DNA of 64,000 nucleotides from Acetobacter farinalis (GTDB lineage: Bacteria > Pseudomonadota > Alphaproteobacteria > Acetobacterales > Acetobacteraceae), in NCBI RefSeq assembly GCF_011516935.1, contig NZ_WOTF01000002.1, positions 124,001 to 188,000 of the forward strand, given 5' to 3'. The notes beneath the pieces are model-generated. The model saw only the letters and a program-made list of their open reading frames with translations, did not search any database and had not been told where the DNA came from. Each line of letters begins with the position of its first letter. The first letter of the stretch is position 1. The translations under genes were made by a program, and so were the position numbers. Positions 46,986 through 55,029 of this stretch are shown one piece after another.

Positions 46986-48413
46986 TTAGCGCGGCACCAG
47001 TGGCACCGCCACCCGCACGCCGCCGCGCCATACGGCGGCAATCTGGTCGACTGCCGCGATATTTTCAGCCGGGTCGACTTCCAGCACGACAAAATCAGCC
47101 CGTTTCCCGGGCGCAATCACCCCGCGGTCTGAAAGATTCAGAAGGGCTGCCGCCTGACTGGTGGCGAGTGTGAGCGCCTGAAGCGGGGTCAACCCGGCGT
47201 CCACCAGAAGGCGAAGCTCCCTGTGCTCCGCAAAGCCGGGAATGCGCACCGGAGCCGCACCGGAATCCGTGCCAAACCCGATTTTCACACCAGCCTTGTA
47301 AAGCGTCAGCAGATTTTTCTGATTCATGACCACAGCCGCGTGAGAGGCTTTAGCCAGAGGGGAAGACGCTGTTTTCTGCCGCCATGCCGGGTCGGAAATC
47401 TGTTTCTGAAGGTCCGCATTCAGTCCGGCTTTCAGCACCGGGTCCTTCAGAATTTCCGGATGTTCAGCAAACAGGGTGGTTGCCTCATCCAGACTGAGTG
47501 TCGGGATATACCAGACCCCCTTCTCCTTCATCGCGGTGATGAAAGCCGTATCAACCGGCCTATCCCGCACACCATGCGCAATAATGTCGACTCCCGCCGC
47601 TACAAGCTGTTTACCGTAATCAAGATCATGAATATGCACGGCAACGCGCACATGATGAGCATGCGCTTCCGTAATCACCGCCTGCCAGATTTCGGGCTTC
47701 ATGACCGGCAGCGGCTTCTGGGTAGCCACGCCATTGCGGAAATCATCCACCCAGAGTTTCACAAGATCGGTGTGTTCGCGCACCATCGTCTGCACCGCCT
47801 GCCGCGCGTCCTGCACGCTTGCAGGGCGGAAAATCTGGTCTTTCCCGACTTTGACCATTCCTTCCGGCGGCATGCCACCCTGCACACCAATCCCCTGATC
47901 AACACCGAACAGATCCGCACCCAAAGACCCGTCCGCATGCTGGGCCTGCCGGAGATCATCAAACAGGGGAGATTTTGTCAGGCCCAGCGCCGTTACCGTC
48001 GTGACGCCATACCGCTCATACTGCTCCAGCGCATCCCGAATGACGGGCACCGTAAAATTCTCGGCCCCCACGGAGGTGCCGGACACAACGCCAACATGAC
48101 TATGGTCGGTAATCAGACCGGGAATAAGCGTCTTGCCAGTCAGATCAATCCGCTTCGCCCCCTCCGGCACTGTCAGATGACCACTCTGCCCAACAGCCAC
48201 AATCCGTGGGCCCTGCACCAGAACGGCCATATCGTCCTGTTCCGGAGCTCCCGTGCCATCAAACAGGCGCACATGCTCCAGCAGAACGGCGGGGGCTGGG
48301 GAAGAGGGGTGGGCATACGCCATCTGGCCTCCAGACAGACCCAGCAGGGCACCTCCGGCCAGAAGCACCCGTGAAAACCCTCTTGCCCGCTTTTTTTCAA
48401 CACGCCTGATCAT
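46986..48413 (-). CDS. exported metal-dependent amidohydrolase
   Basis: 475 residues. A signal peptide (KKRARGFSRVLLAGGALLGLSGGQMAYA) is followed by the small beta domain and TIM barrel of imidazolonepropionase/Xaa-Pro dipeptidase-like amidohydrolases. The first metal motif is changed from HxH to ITDHSHVGVVSG. LKLWVDDF carries the usual metal-bridging Lys position, HHVRVAVHIHDL and DIIAHGVRD follow, and the late Asp is in GFGTDSGAAPV. AAGGACGG precedes the ATG. The substrate is unknown, probably small amides or peptides in the periplasm. Confidence 0.87.
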   Translation of the reverse strand: MIRRVEKKRARGFSRVLLAGGALLGLSGGQMAYAHPSSPAPAVLLEHVRLFDGTGAPEQDDMAVLVQGPRIVAVGQSGHLTVPEGAKRIDLTGKTLIPGLITDHSHVGVVSGTSVGAENFTVPVIRDALEQYERYGVTTVTALGLTKSPLFDDLRQAQHADGSLGADLFGVDQGIGVQGGMPPEGMVKVGKDQIFRPASVQDARQAVQTMVREHTDLVKLWVDDFRNGVATQKPLPVMKPEIWQAVITEAHAHHVRVAVHIHDLDYGKQLVAAGVDIIAHGVRDRPVDTAFITAMKEKGVWYIPTLSLDEATTLFAEHPEILKDPVLKAGLNADLQKQISDPAWRQKTASSPLAKASHAAVVMNQKNLLTLYKAGVKIGFGTDSGAAPVRIPGFAEHRELRLLVDAGLTPLQALTLATSQAAALLNLSDRGVIAPGKRADFVVLEVDPAENIAAVDQIAAVWRGGVRVAVPLVPR

Positions 48414-48440
48414 AATCCGTCCTTTTCTGTCAGACGGTGC

Positions 48441-49682
48441 TTAATCCTCTTCCGCGCCAATTTCCGGGGCACGCCGCCGCATGAGGTCAGCACCCGCCAT
48501 TCCGAGAATACCCACCATCATGGCAATGGCGGTTGGTCCTGCGCCGCCACCCGGCAGAATACCCACCAGAACACTACTGAGTGAACCAATTCCGAACTGC
48601 ATGGTTCCCAGCAGAGCCGACGCACTGCCTGCATGCTGGCCATGATGATAGAAAGACATCACCGTTGCGTTCGGCCCGATAAAGCCCAGTGAGCCGGTAA
48701 TGCTGGCAATCAGGACGCAGGTCAGCAGGGCATGATGCTCCCCCGCAATCCCGGCAAGAGCCAGCACAGTAAACAGCGCTCCGGCCAGCAGGGCCCACAG
48801 CAGGGCACTTTCCAGAAGAACCGGCATGGCAACCCGATGCACCAGCCTGCCGTTAATCTGCGTTCCCAGAATAAAGGCTGCGGCATTCACCCCGAAGAAC
48901 ACACCAAACTGCCCGGGTGTAAAATGCAGAACCTGCTCAAACAGAACCGGAGCACTCCCCAGATAGGCAAACATCACGAAGGTTGAGAACGTGGCTATCA
49001 GCGCATTTGCGATAAAAACCGGTTCCTTACTGATCATGAAATACCGCGCCAGAATCCTGCCAGGCGAAAGAGCAATGCGCCGTTCAGGCTGCAGGGTGTC
49101 CGGCATGAAGCACAGCAGCCCCAGAATGGCCGCCAGCGCATAGACTGTGCCAATCCAGAAAATCCACCGCCAGCTTCCAAACTGCAGAACCAGACTGCCG
49201 AGGCTAGGAGCCAGAACAGGCATGACACCAAAAACCAGTGTCAGCTGAGACATCAGCTTCGCGCCTTTTTTGCCTGTTGCCACATCCCGCACAATGGCGC
49301 GCGGAATTACGGCGCTGGCGGAACCGCCCACAGCCGCAATAAAACGACACAGACAAAACAGGTGAAAATCCTGCACAACGGCACAGCCGGCTGAAGCCAC
49401 GCCAAACACCAGAAGCCCCAGCATAAGGGGTACCCGCCGCCCAAAGCGGTCAGACAAAGGCCCTTGGGAAAACTGCCCCAGCGCCAGCCCAAGAAACCAG
49501 GCGGCCAGCGTGAACTGGGCTGAGCCTTTCCCACCCCCAAGATCCCGCTCCAGTTCCGGAAAGGCCGGAAGATACATATCTGTTGCAACAGGCCCGATGG
49601 CCGTTACCAGGCCCAGCAGAATAATCAGCCAGGGGGTAAAGCCGCTCCCCGGTGTAAAGGGAGCGGGAGAGAAGCGGGACAT
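48441..49682 (-). CDS. Bcr/CflA-family MFS drug efflux transporter
   Basis: 413 residues with twelve hydrophobic segments. The loop LGLALGQFSQGPLSDRFGRRVPLMLG is MFS motif A, and ATDMYLPAFPELERDLGGG at the end of the first segment is the Bcr/CflA hallmark. Relatives export bicyclomycin, chloramphenicol or sulfonamides. The small membrane protein upstream ends only six bases before its start, so the two are likely translated together. It converges with nothing and is followed by the amidohydrolase on the same strand. Confidence 0.92.
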   Translation of the reverse strand: MSRFSPAPFTPGSGFTPWLIILLGLVTAIGPVATDMYLPAFPELERDLGGGKGSAQFTLAAWFLGLALGQFSQGPLSDRFGRRVPLMLGLLVFGVASAGCAVVQDFHLFCLCRFIAAVGGSASAVIPRAIVRDVATGKKGAKLMSQLTLVFGVMPVLAPSLGSLVLQFGSWRWIFWIGTVYALAAILGLLCFMPDTLQPERRIALSPGRILARYFMISKEPVFIANALIATFSTFVMFAYLGSAPVLFEQVLHFTPGQFGVFFGVNAAAFILGTQINGRLVHRVAMPVLLESALLWALLAGALFTVLALAGIAGEHHALLTCVLIASITGSLGFIGPNATVMSFYHHGQHAGSASALLGTMQFGIGSLSSVLVGILPGGGAGPTAIAMMVGILGMAGADLMRRRAPEIGAEED

Positions 49683-49688
49683 ACGTTT

Positions 49689-49892
49689 TTATAGTCCGAG
49701 AGAGTCTGCAAACATCCAGAAAGCCGCAATCAGCAAGGCACCAGCCAGCATTACGGGCAGAACAACACTCACCAGAAAGCTGCTTTTGGGCTCTACTGGT
49801 TCGGGTATTCCGGTTTCCTGAAAAATCTTGTCTGCCTGGGCATCTGCTTCTGCGTCGTCCGGGCCTTCTTCTGTCCAGTTATTGTCTGCCAT
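49689..49892 (-). CDS. small single-span membrane protein
   Basis: 67 residues. An acidic N-terminus (TEEGPDDAEADAQADKIFQETG) precedes one membrane segment (FLVSVVLPVMLAGALLIAAFWMFA). It is encoded six bases ahead of the efflux gene on the same strand. It could be a regulatory subunit of the pump, but no family was recognised. Confidence 0.6.
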   Translation of the reverse strand: MADNNWTEEGPDDAEADAQADKIFQETGIPEPVEPKSSFLVSVVLPVMLAGALLIAAFWMFADSLGL

Positions 49893-50069
49893 GGTCCCAT
49901 CCTGATGATATGGTTACCCTGTCCCCTGACTGAACAAACCGCTCCGGCAGGTGTTACGCCTGTGTTTCCGGCGAAAACAGGATCAAGAGTGCCCTGTTTA
50001 CCGCAAAAGTATCAAAAATGGGAAATAACTCATCAGAAGCCACAGATTTCTGTCAGCTCTGAGGTCGCC

Positions 50070-50165
50070 ATGCGCTACGTGAAAGAGATGACACAGGGTA
50101 AGCATCGGTCCGCTATGATACCCAGACAGCGACGGGAGATGGCCAAGCTCGAACGCGAATTATAA
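50070..50165 (+). other. possible short basic ORF or gene fragment
   Basis: A frame of 31 codons (MRYVKEMTQGKHRS, then IPRQRREMAKLEREL) sits in the otherwise empty 324-base gap 49893-50216. It is strongly basic and predicted helical. No ribosome site is clear, and a longer upstream reading to 49905 looks non-coding. It may be a C-terminal piece of a mobile-element gene. The rest of the gap shows no feature. Confidence 0.25.
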
Positions 50166-50216
50166 GCATAGTCCACCGGAACCCGCTTCACGATGGAGCC
50201 GGAAATGAAACAACCC

Positions 50217-50735
50217 TTATGCCGCTAAAAGTGTATCCCATTCATCTATTTTCGTTACTTCCACGGATGCTGGCCGCCGGATCATCCGAATACGGGGGTA
50301 CGGTTGCCCGATATGGGCCTCAACAGGCATTAGAGAAACAACCGTTTTAGGATCTACGCTGAAATGCGGGAAACGACCCTGCAAGACAGTTACAACTACA
50401 AGACGCATCTGCTTATCAGCCCACTGCCCCACTGTCTGCTTGCCATTTTCCCAACGAGAATAGGTGGATGCATCCATGCTAAGCGCTTTAGCCATCTCAG
50501 CGGAGCGCATATCCAAAACATCTCGCAGGAAGCGTACCTCCTGTGGCAACAAGCCAACAGGGATCAACACTCGGGCCATAGCTACAGCCGCGGCCAGTCC
50601 TTCCATGTCCGGCACGGATATCCCGATTACTTCACCGGTTGTGTCATCAACCTCTTCTTCTGCGGCGTCAACCAGCGTCACCGCATAAGGCAGGCCGAGG
50701 CCGTCTTCCTCATAAGAGGGCAGTGTTCTGAACAT
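50217..50735 (-). CDS. helix-turn-helix antitoxin-like regulator
   Basis: 172 residues. Residues about 65-120 form a Cro/C1-type helix-turn-helix (LLPQEVRFLRDVLDMRSAEMAKALSMDASTYSRWENGKQTVG), as in HigA and MqsA antitoxins. The N-terminal part is acidic (VDAAEEEVDDTTGEVIG) and could bind the partner. It follows the DUF4258-like gene by 11 bases on the same strand, the toxin-first order seen in higBA and mqsRA. It probably represses its own promoter upstream of 51058. No zinc-binding cysteines of MqsA are present. Confidence 0.72.
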   Translation of the reverse strand: MFRTLPSYEEDGLGLPYAVTLVDAAEEEVDDTTGEVIGISVPDMEGLAAAVAMARVLIPVGLLPQEVRFLRDVLDMRSAEMAKALSMDASTYSRWENGKQTVGQWADKQMRLVVVTVLQGRFPHFSVDPKTVVSLMPVEAHIGQPYPRIRMIRRPASVEVTKIDEWDTLLAA

Positions 50736-50746
50736 GCTTTTTCCTT

Positions 50747-51058
50747 TCAGCCGAGGTCTATAACTGTGACCACGTAGATAATGCAGACGTCACCATGCAG
50801 AGAAACGACTATACCAATTCGGCGACCATCATTATCGCTTCCGACAACGCGCCATTTCTCCCGTCCATCCGGAGACGTCTCGACATCATCAACATACCCT
50901 CGGCGAAGCACACGCTCCGCTATCAGCTTAGTAATACGGCGCTCTTTCGAGCGTGTATTCGCATGGGTTGTCCATACAATTCTGGCTCCTTGCTGCAGGG
51001 CTCCCTGCAAGCTGCATCGTTCAGAATCGTACGGCACGCTTACCTCGTCTCTGGTCAT
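50747..51058 (-). CDS. DUF4258-like toxin candidate
   Basis: 103 residues. The core ARIVWTTHANTRSKERRITKLIAERVLRRG, then EKWRVVGSDNDGRRIGIVVSLHGDVCIIYVVTVI, follows DUF4258/BrnT/RelE-like small proteins: a HxxxR helix and a C-terminal beta sheet, with a Thr-Val-Ile end. These are usually ribonuclease toxins of type II modules. The partner gene begins 11 bases downstream. The start is ATG 51058. Toxicity is inferred from domain and context only. Confidence 0.65.
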   Translation of the reverse strand: MTRDEVSVPYDSERCSLQGALQQGARIVWTTHANTRSKERRITKLIAERVLRRGYVDDVETSPDGREKWRVVGSDNDGRRIGIVVSLHGDVCIIYVVTVIDLG

Positions 51059-51183
51059 AGGGTATTCAGAACTTGATGTAGCGTCAAGTCGTGCTTTTGG
51101 CTACCTAACCGCTAAAATTGACTGGAACAATTCCAAGCCTTTGTATCAGACCGCCCCTTAGCTTCAATATATGCACCAATTAG

Positions 51184-51275
51184 GCGCAATCCCTCCTTAA
51201 CCTAACTCCAATTCCACCACCATTCTCTTCAATGAACTCAACGCCTGTAGTTTCTAGGACAGAGTTGGCAATCCC
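51184..51275 (-). pseudogene. C-terminal remnant of an XRE-type regulator
   Basis: Minus-strand codons give GIANSVLETTGVEFIEENGG, then IGVRLRRDCA and a stop. This is the tail of the short XRE regulators common in alphaproteobacteria (pattern AGVEFIEENGGGPGVRLRR). Upstream in that frame no helix-turn-helix follows, so the gene is truncated. The flanking 51059-51183 and 51276-51534 show no gene. Confidence 0.65.
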
Positions 51276-51534
51276 ATACCCCTCAGGAAACGATCGATTA
51301 TATCAACAGCATTTTCCGCGCTGTCGATGCCATTGGTCAAAGAGCCTCTGTGAGCAGTAGTAGCCGCACCTTAAACAACAGGAATGCAAGCGATCCACAT
51401 GAAATGGCGCAGGCCTTTAAGTCTGCTCAGGATAATAGCTAGGGAAGATTGGCATGGCAGACTAATCTTGGTCTTACATGAGGGGGGGTATGGGGTATTA
51501 AGAGGGGTCCTAAAACCCAAAACTCTTAAAAAAA

Positions 51535-51555
51535 CTAATCATTTCAAAGGATTAG
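51535..51555 (-). terminator. terminator downstream of tRNA-Ala
   Basis: Read on the minus strand, CTAATC and GATTAG (plus-strand 51550-51555 and 51535-51540) flank a nine-to-ten-base loop, followed by a run of seven T. It lies just past the 3' end of tRNA-Ala. Confidence 0.8.
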
Positions 51556-51565
51556 GATTGGAAAC

Positions 51566-51641
51566 TGGTGGAGCCAATCGGGATCGAACCGACGACCTCC
51601 TGAATGCCATTCAGGCGCTCTCCCAACTGAGCTATGGCCCC
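51566..51641 (-). tRNA. tRNA-Ala (anticodon GGC)
   Basis: Read on the minus strand: acceptor GGGGCCA, D arm AGCTCAGTTGGGAGAGC, anticodon loop with GGC in CTGAATGGCATTCAG, T arm GGTTCGATCC and encoded CCA. It decodes GCC. Confidence 0.97.
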
Positions 51642-51725
51642 ACACTGTTCCAGTCAGACCACGCTGGGTGGCCTGCTTGTGAACGCCTGATACAAGACGC
51701 TTCCAACCCTGACAAGCCCCTATTT

Positions 51726-52364
51726 TCAGGAAAAGAGCACCCCCAGTTCTCTCAGCCCTTCCAGCACCGGTAAAAGCGGCAGGCCCAGAATGGCGGTCTG
51801 ATCCCCCTCCATCCGGGCAAACAGATGCAGCCCCGGCCCTTCAATGCGGTATGCCCCGACGGAATACAGGCATTCCTCCCCCTCCGCCGCCAGATACGCC
51901 TCCAGAAAAGCTTCGGAAAACAGGCGCATGGTGAGCACAGGCTGGGAGAGATGCCGCCACACAACCCTGCCGTTCCGGCAGATAACAACAGCGGTATGCA
52001 GACTATGCTCCTGTCCTCTTAACGCCAGAAGCTGCTGCCTAGCTGCCGCAAGATCAGCCGGCTTGTCATACCAGACCCCATGACAGGACAGCATCTGGTC
52101 CGCGCCAATAACGAAGGCATCCTCACACATGGCGGAAACGGAAAGCGCTTTTGCCTCTGCCAGACGGAGGGCCACCGTTTCCGGTGCAGCCCCTTCCTGC
52201 CGTCCGGCATGTTTGAAGCTGTCTTCCTCAACAGTGGGCGTGATGACAGAAACCGTCAGTCCCGCATTTTCAAGAAGGGTGCGGCGAATGGCGGAACCAC
52301 TCGCAAGAACCAGTTTATGGCGCGAGTCCTGTATTGGAGTCGGCTTGAGTACTAAATCTGACAC
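51726..52364 (-). CDS. maf: Maf-family nucleotide pyrophosphatase
   Basis: 212 residues from GTG 52364, with a stop codon in frame six codons upstream and AAGGGA about ten bases before. KLVLASGSAIRRTLLENAGL is the Maf signature. The Glu and Lys of VEEDSFK and the FVIGADQML and YDKP motifs complete the active site. Maf proteins hydrolyse non-canonical or certain canonical nucleoside triphosphates to limit misincorporation. It is divergent from hemE across the probable origin, and its 5' end carries the first of the GTAC tetramers. Confidence 0.94.
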   Translation of the reverse strand: MSDLVLKPTPIQDSRHKLVLASGSAIRRTLLENAGLTVSVITPTVEEDSFKHAGRQEGAAPETVALRLAEAKALSVSAMCEDAFVIGADQMLSCHGVWYDKPADLAAARQQLLALRGQEHSLHTAVVICRNGRVVWRHLSQPVLTMRLFSEAFLEAYLAAEGEECLYSVGAYRIEGPGLHLFARMEGDQTAILGLPLLPVLEGLRELGVLFS

Positions 52365-52644
52365 GAAAGCGAGTCCCTTTCAGGTACTGAGCGATAAGGA
52401 GCCTGTGAGTACTATCCTGAGTACCGGGGTACATGTGGATTGTACGGCGGTCATGACATGTCCGTACCGAGTACTGTGCACAACCTGCAAGACTCATGAA
52501 CCGGTGAGTTGTACACAGCCTCATTCGGGTACATTCTGGATAACTCTGAAAACCTCAGTTTTTCCAAGGGTCTGTAATCTGTACACAGTGTGGGAAAGAT
52601 GGGGTACATTTTTGGAATGGTGGGTACCCCGTCATCCACAGTAC
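52349..52644. repeat. array of 14 GTAC tetramers in the maf/hemE gap
   Basis: GTAC starts at 52349, 52384, 52409, 52421, 52429, 52442, 52464, 52471, 52511, 52529, 52581, 52604, 52624 and 52641. About one would be expected by chance in this length. Two wider forms recur: GAGTACT at 52347, 52407 and 52469, and GGGTACAT at 52427, 52527 and 52602. Spacings run from 7 to 52 bases with no fixed period. It overlaps the DnaA-box-like sites, two of which contain GTAC themselves. Confidence 0.85.
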
Positions 52645-52732
52645 CCTTAAACCTCTCAATCCATTTCTATTCTTTTATTTTATATTTTAGGACCGTGGAC
52701 AGGTCGGACAAAGACGTGCAGGACATCAGGCC
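52365..52732. other. probable chromosomal replication origin (oriC)
   Basis: The 368-base divergent gap between maf and hemE has no gene. DnaA-box-like nonamers (consensus TTATCCACA): TTGTACACA 52509-52517, CTGTACACA 52579-52587 and TCATCCACA 52632-52640 on plus; TTATCCAGA at 52535-52543, TTGTGCACA at 52475-52483, CAATCCACA at 52434-52442 and TTTCCCACA at 52589-52597 on minus. None is a perfect match. An AT-rich, T-dominated tract (about 52655-52690) next to hemE could be the unwinding element. hemE flanks the known Caulobacter origin. The strand bias of flanking genes and a parS at 62645 agree. Confidence 0.78.
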
Positions 52733-53815
52733 ATGATGAGCAACACAGACATTCCCCACTCCAAACGCCTGCTCAGAACATTGAACGGTGAAGCCGTCTG
52801 GCCGCCGCCAATGTGGCTGATGCGGCAGGCTGGTCGTTTCCTTCCCGAATTCCGGGCCATGCGCGCCAAAGCAGATTTTCTGACACGCTGCATGACACCG
52901 GATATTGCGACTGAGCTGACATTGCAGCCCATCCGTCGCTTCGGGATGGACGGCGCAATCATGTTCTCGGATATCCTCATTCTGCCTTGGGCTATGGGAC
53001 AATCCCTCACATTTGCCGAAGGCGAAGGCCCAGTCCTTGGAGCCATTCGCAGTGAAGCGGATCTGGCAAAGCTTGACCCCGCCCGTATTGCCGAGGTGAC
53101 AGCACCAGTTCTGGAAACACTGTCCCGGCTCAGAAGCATTCTGGATGGGCCTGACGATATCGGCGTGGCAAAAGGTGGCGCAACAACGCTGCTCGGCTTT
53201 ACCGGCTCTCCCTTCACCGTGGCGTGCTACATGGTTGAAGGTGGTGGCTCCCGGGAGTTTGCCATCACCCGCAGCATGGCCTTTTCTGAACCGGCTCTTT
53301 TTGACAGGCTGATGGCGCTGCTGACAGAACAGACGGCAACCTATCTGTGCGCGCAGATAGAAGCGGGCGCCGAAGCTGTGATGCTGTTTGATTCCTGGGC
53401 GGGTCTGTTGCCCCCTTCAGAATTCCGCAAGCATGTCATTGCGCCCACGCGGCAGATTGTGCAGGCCATCAAGGCTCGGCACCCTTCCGTGCGGGTTATT
53501 GGCTTTCCGCGCCTTGGTGGTGTGATGGTTGCGGAATATGCCCGGGAAACCGGAGTGGACGTTCTGGCGCTGGACACCGGAGCGGATTTTGCCACGGTAC
53601 GCAGCATGGTGCCCGAGCATGTCGCACTTCAGGGCAATCTGGACCCCATAGCGGTTCTGGCCGGGGGAGAAGCCATGCGGCGTGAAGCGCTGGCTGTGCG
53701 GGAGGCCGGGCGTGGCCGGGCTCATGTTTTCAATCTTGGCCATGGTGTTCTGCCACAAACGCCTGTTGAGCATGTTGCGGATCTGGTCAGGACAGTAAGA
53801 GAAACAGGATCATGA
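52733..53815 (+). CDS. hemE: uroporphyrinogen decarboxylase
   Basis: 360 residues. It decarboxylates uroporphyrinogen III to coproporphyrinogen III. PPPMWLMRQAGRFLPEFRAMRA is the N-terminal signature with the active-site Arg, FSDILILPWAMGQ carries the catalytic Asp, and GFTGSPFTVACYMVEG and FNLGHGVLPQTPVEHV are family motifs. It is the first gene right of the probable origin. Its stop overlaps the next start (ATGA), forming a heme operon with the HAD gene and hemJ. Two ATGs stand in tandem; either could be used. Confidence 0.98.
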   Translation: MMSNTDIPHSKRLLRTLNGEAVWPPPMWLMRQAGRFLPEFRAMRAKADFLTRCMTPDIATELTLQPIRRFGMDGAIMFSDILILPWAMGQSLTFAEGEGPVLGAIRSEADLAKLDPARIAEVTAPVLETLSRLRSILDGPDDIGVAKGGATTLLGFTGSPFTVACYMVEGGGSREFAITRSMAFSEPALFDRLMALLTEQTATYLCAQIEAGAEAVMLFDSWAGLLPPSEFRKHVIAPTRQIVQAIKARHPSVRVIGFPRLGGVMVAEYARETGVDVLALDTGADFATVRSMVPEHVALQGNLDPIAVLAGGEAMRREALAVREAGRGRAHVFNLGHGVLPQTPVEHVADLVRTVRETGS

Positions 53816-54504
53816 CACAGGCTTTGGCGCTTTCTCCAAGCGGACATCTGAAACTTGTCATTTTTGACTGTGATGGTGTTCTGGTTGACAGCGAACAGAC
53901 CTGTTGCCGGATCAGCGCGGAAGAAGCCCGCGCTGCCGGCCTTGCCATTCCTGATGAACGTTCCGTAGAGGAATTTTCAGGCATGGCTCTTCCGGAAATC
54001 CAGAAAGATATTGAGCAGAAAACCGGAAAATCTCTTGGTTCTGACTGGGCAGATCGGGTTCAGAAGCGTTTTGTAGACGCCATGAAGCTGGGTGTGGAAC
54101 CAATTGAGGGTGTCCATGCCATGCTTGAAGGCGTAAAAAAATTGGGTTTGCCGGTTCGTGTTGGCTCCAATTCCTCTGAGGAGGAAATGGATGCCAAATT
54201 CATGGCAACGGATCTCACTCAGTATTTTACAAACCGCATTCATTCCGCGCGTGATATGGGAATTCCCAAACCGCGCCCGGATGTCTATCTGCACGCCGCA
54301 CAGCAGGAAGGGGTTGACCCTGCCTGTTGTGTGGTTCTGGAAGACAGCAATACCGGAGCCCGCGCCGCGGTGGATGCCGGAATGATGTGTGTCCTGCTGC
54401 GGCCAGGCCCGGAACCGGTGCCGGACTGGCCCAATCTTGTCCGCATCCGCCATCTTTCAGAATTTGTGCCGCTTTTGCAAAAAGCATTACACAGTCAGGA
54501 ATAA
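53812..54504 (+). CDS. HAD-superfamily hydrolase (phosphoglycolate phosphatase-like)
   Basis: 230 residues. The nucleophile motif VIFDCDGVLVDSE lies near the N-terminus with a helical cap domain next (about 25-95); RVGSNSSEEEMD is motif II, and KPRPDVYLHAAQQ plus VVLEDSNTGARAAVDAG are motifs III and IV. It fits the subgroup acting on small phosphorylated sugars or glycolate. It overlaps hemE by four bases and precedes hemJ, so a metabolite role linked to that operon is possible but unproven. Confidence 0.9.
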   Translation: MTQALALSPSGHLKLVIFDCDGVLVDSEQTCCRISAEEARAAGLAIPDERSVEEFSGMALPEIQKDIEQKTGKSLGSDWADRVQKRFVDAMKLGVEPIEGVHAMLEGVKKLGLPVRVGSNSSEEEMDAKFMATDLTQYFTNRIHSARDMGIPKPRPDVYLHAAQQEGVDPACCVVLEDSNTGARAAVDAGMMCVLLRPGPEPVPDWPNLVRIRHLSEFVPLLQKALHSQE

Positions 54505-54508
54505 TGGC

Positions 54509-54961
54509 ATGACATTTGATGCTCTTCTCCCCTGGGTTCGCTGGATTCTGGCTTTTCACGTCATGTCGATCATAGCGTGGATGGCCGGGCTTTTTTATCT
54601 GCCTCGTCTGTTTGTCTATCACTGTCAGGTGCGGGTTGGATCAGAGGAGAGTGAACGGTTCAAGATTATGGAACGCAGGTTGCTGCGGGCCATTGTGAAC
54701 CCGGCCATGATGGCCAGTTTGCTTTTTGGTGTTCTGCTGGTGCTGACACCCGGCATGGTGGACTGGCATGCTGGATGGTGGCACTGCAAACTGACCGCTC
54801 TATTCGGCATGTTTGCGTTTCACGGGTTTTGTGCCCGTTGGCGGCGTGAATTTGCGGAAGACCGCAACAGCCATTCTGAACGTTTCTACCGGATGGCGAA
54901 TGAAGTGCCGACTGTTCTGATGATGATTATCGTCATCATGGTCATTGTCCGGCCATTTTAA
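54509..54961 (+). CDS. hemJ: protoporphyrinogen IX oxidase, HemJ type
   Basis: 150 residues with four hydrophobic segments. FHVMSIIAWMAGLFYLPRLFVYH contains the conserved His/Arg region of HemJ, and the central Lys/Arg residues in KIMERRLLRAIVNPAMM follow, with LMMIIVIMVIVRPF at the end. It oxidises protoporphyrinogen IX to protoporphyrin IX in the membrane, the step before iron insertion. ATG 54509 has CAGGA upstream and follows the HAD stop by four bases. It ends in a strong terminator. Confidence 0.94.
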   Translation: MTFDALLPWVRWILAFHVMSIIAWMAGLFYLPRLFVYHCQVRVGSEESERFKIMERRLLRAIVNPAMMASLLFGVLLVLTPGMVDWHAGWWHCKLTALFGMFAFHGFCARWRREFAEDRNSHSERFYRMANEVPTVLMMIIVIMVIVRPF

Positions 54962-54979
54962 AAAATCTATTTTTTAAAA

Positions 54980-55021
54980 ACTGTTTATTGGAAGAGATAA
55001 TTTTTTCTTCCAATAAACAGT
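54980..55021. terminator. bidirectional terminator between hemJ and the NUDIX gene
   Basis: A 15-base perfect stem, ACTGTTTATTGGAAG (54980-54994) with CTTCCAATAAACAGT (55007-55021), has a T-rich loop. It lies between two convergent genes. Confidence 0.85.
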
Positions 55022-55029
55022 GCTCTCTT

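Noticed and set aside
50070-50165. Phage integrase C-terminus
   Set aside because: The basic helical 31 codons show no RxxY catalytic pattern, so I list it only as a possible ORF.
51308-51323. A match to the IS630 end sequence (AGCATTTTCCGC followed by GCTG)
   Set aside because: Only about 15 bases agree and the match stops there; no transposase piece or second end is nearby.
52365-52732. CtrA sites (TTAA with seven-base spacing) in the putative origin
   Set aside because: I did not find TTAA-N7-TTAA pairs; the gap is dominated by GTAC instead.
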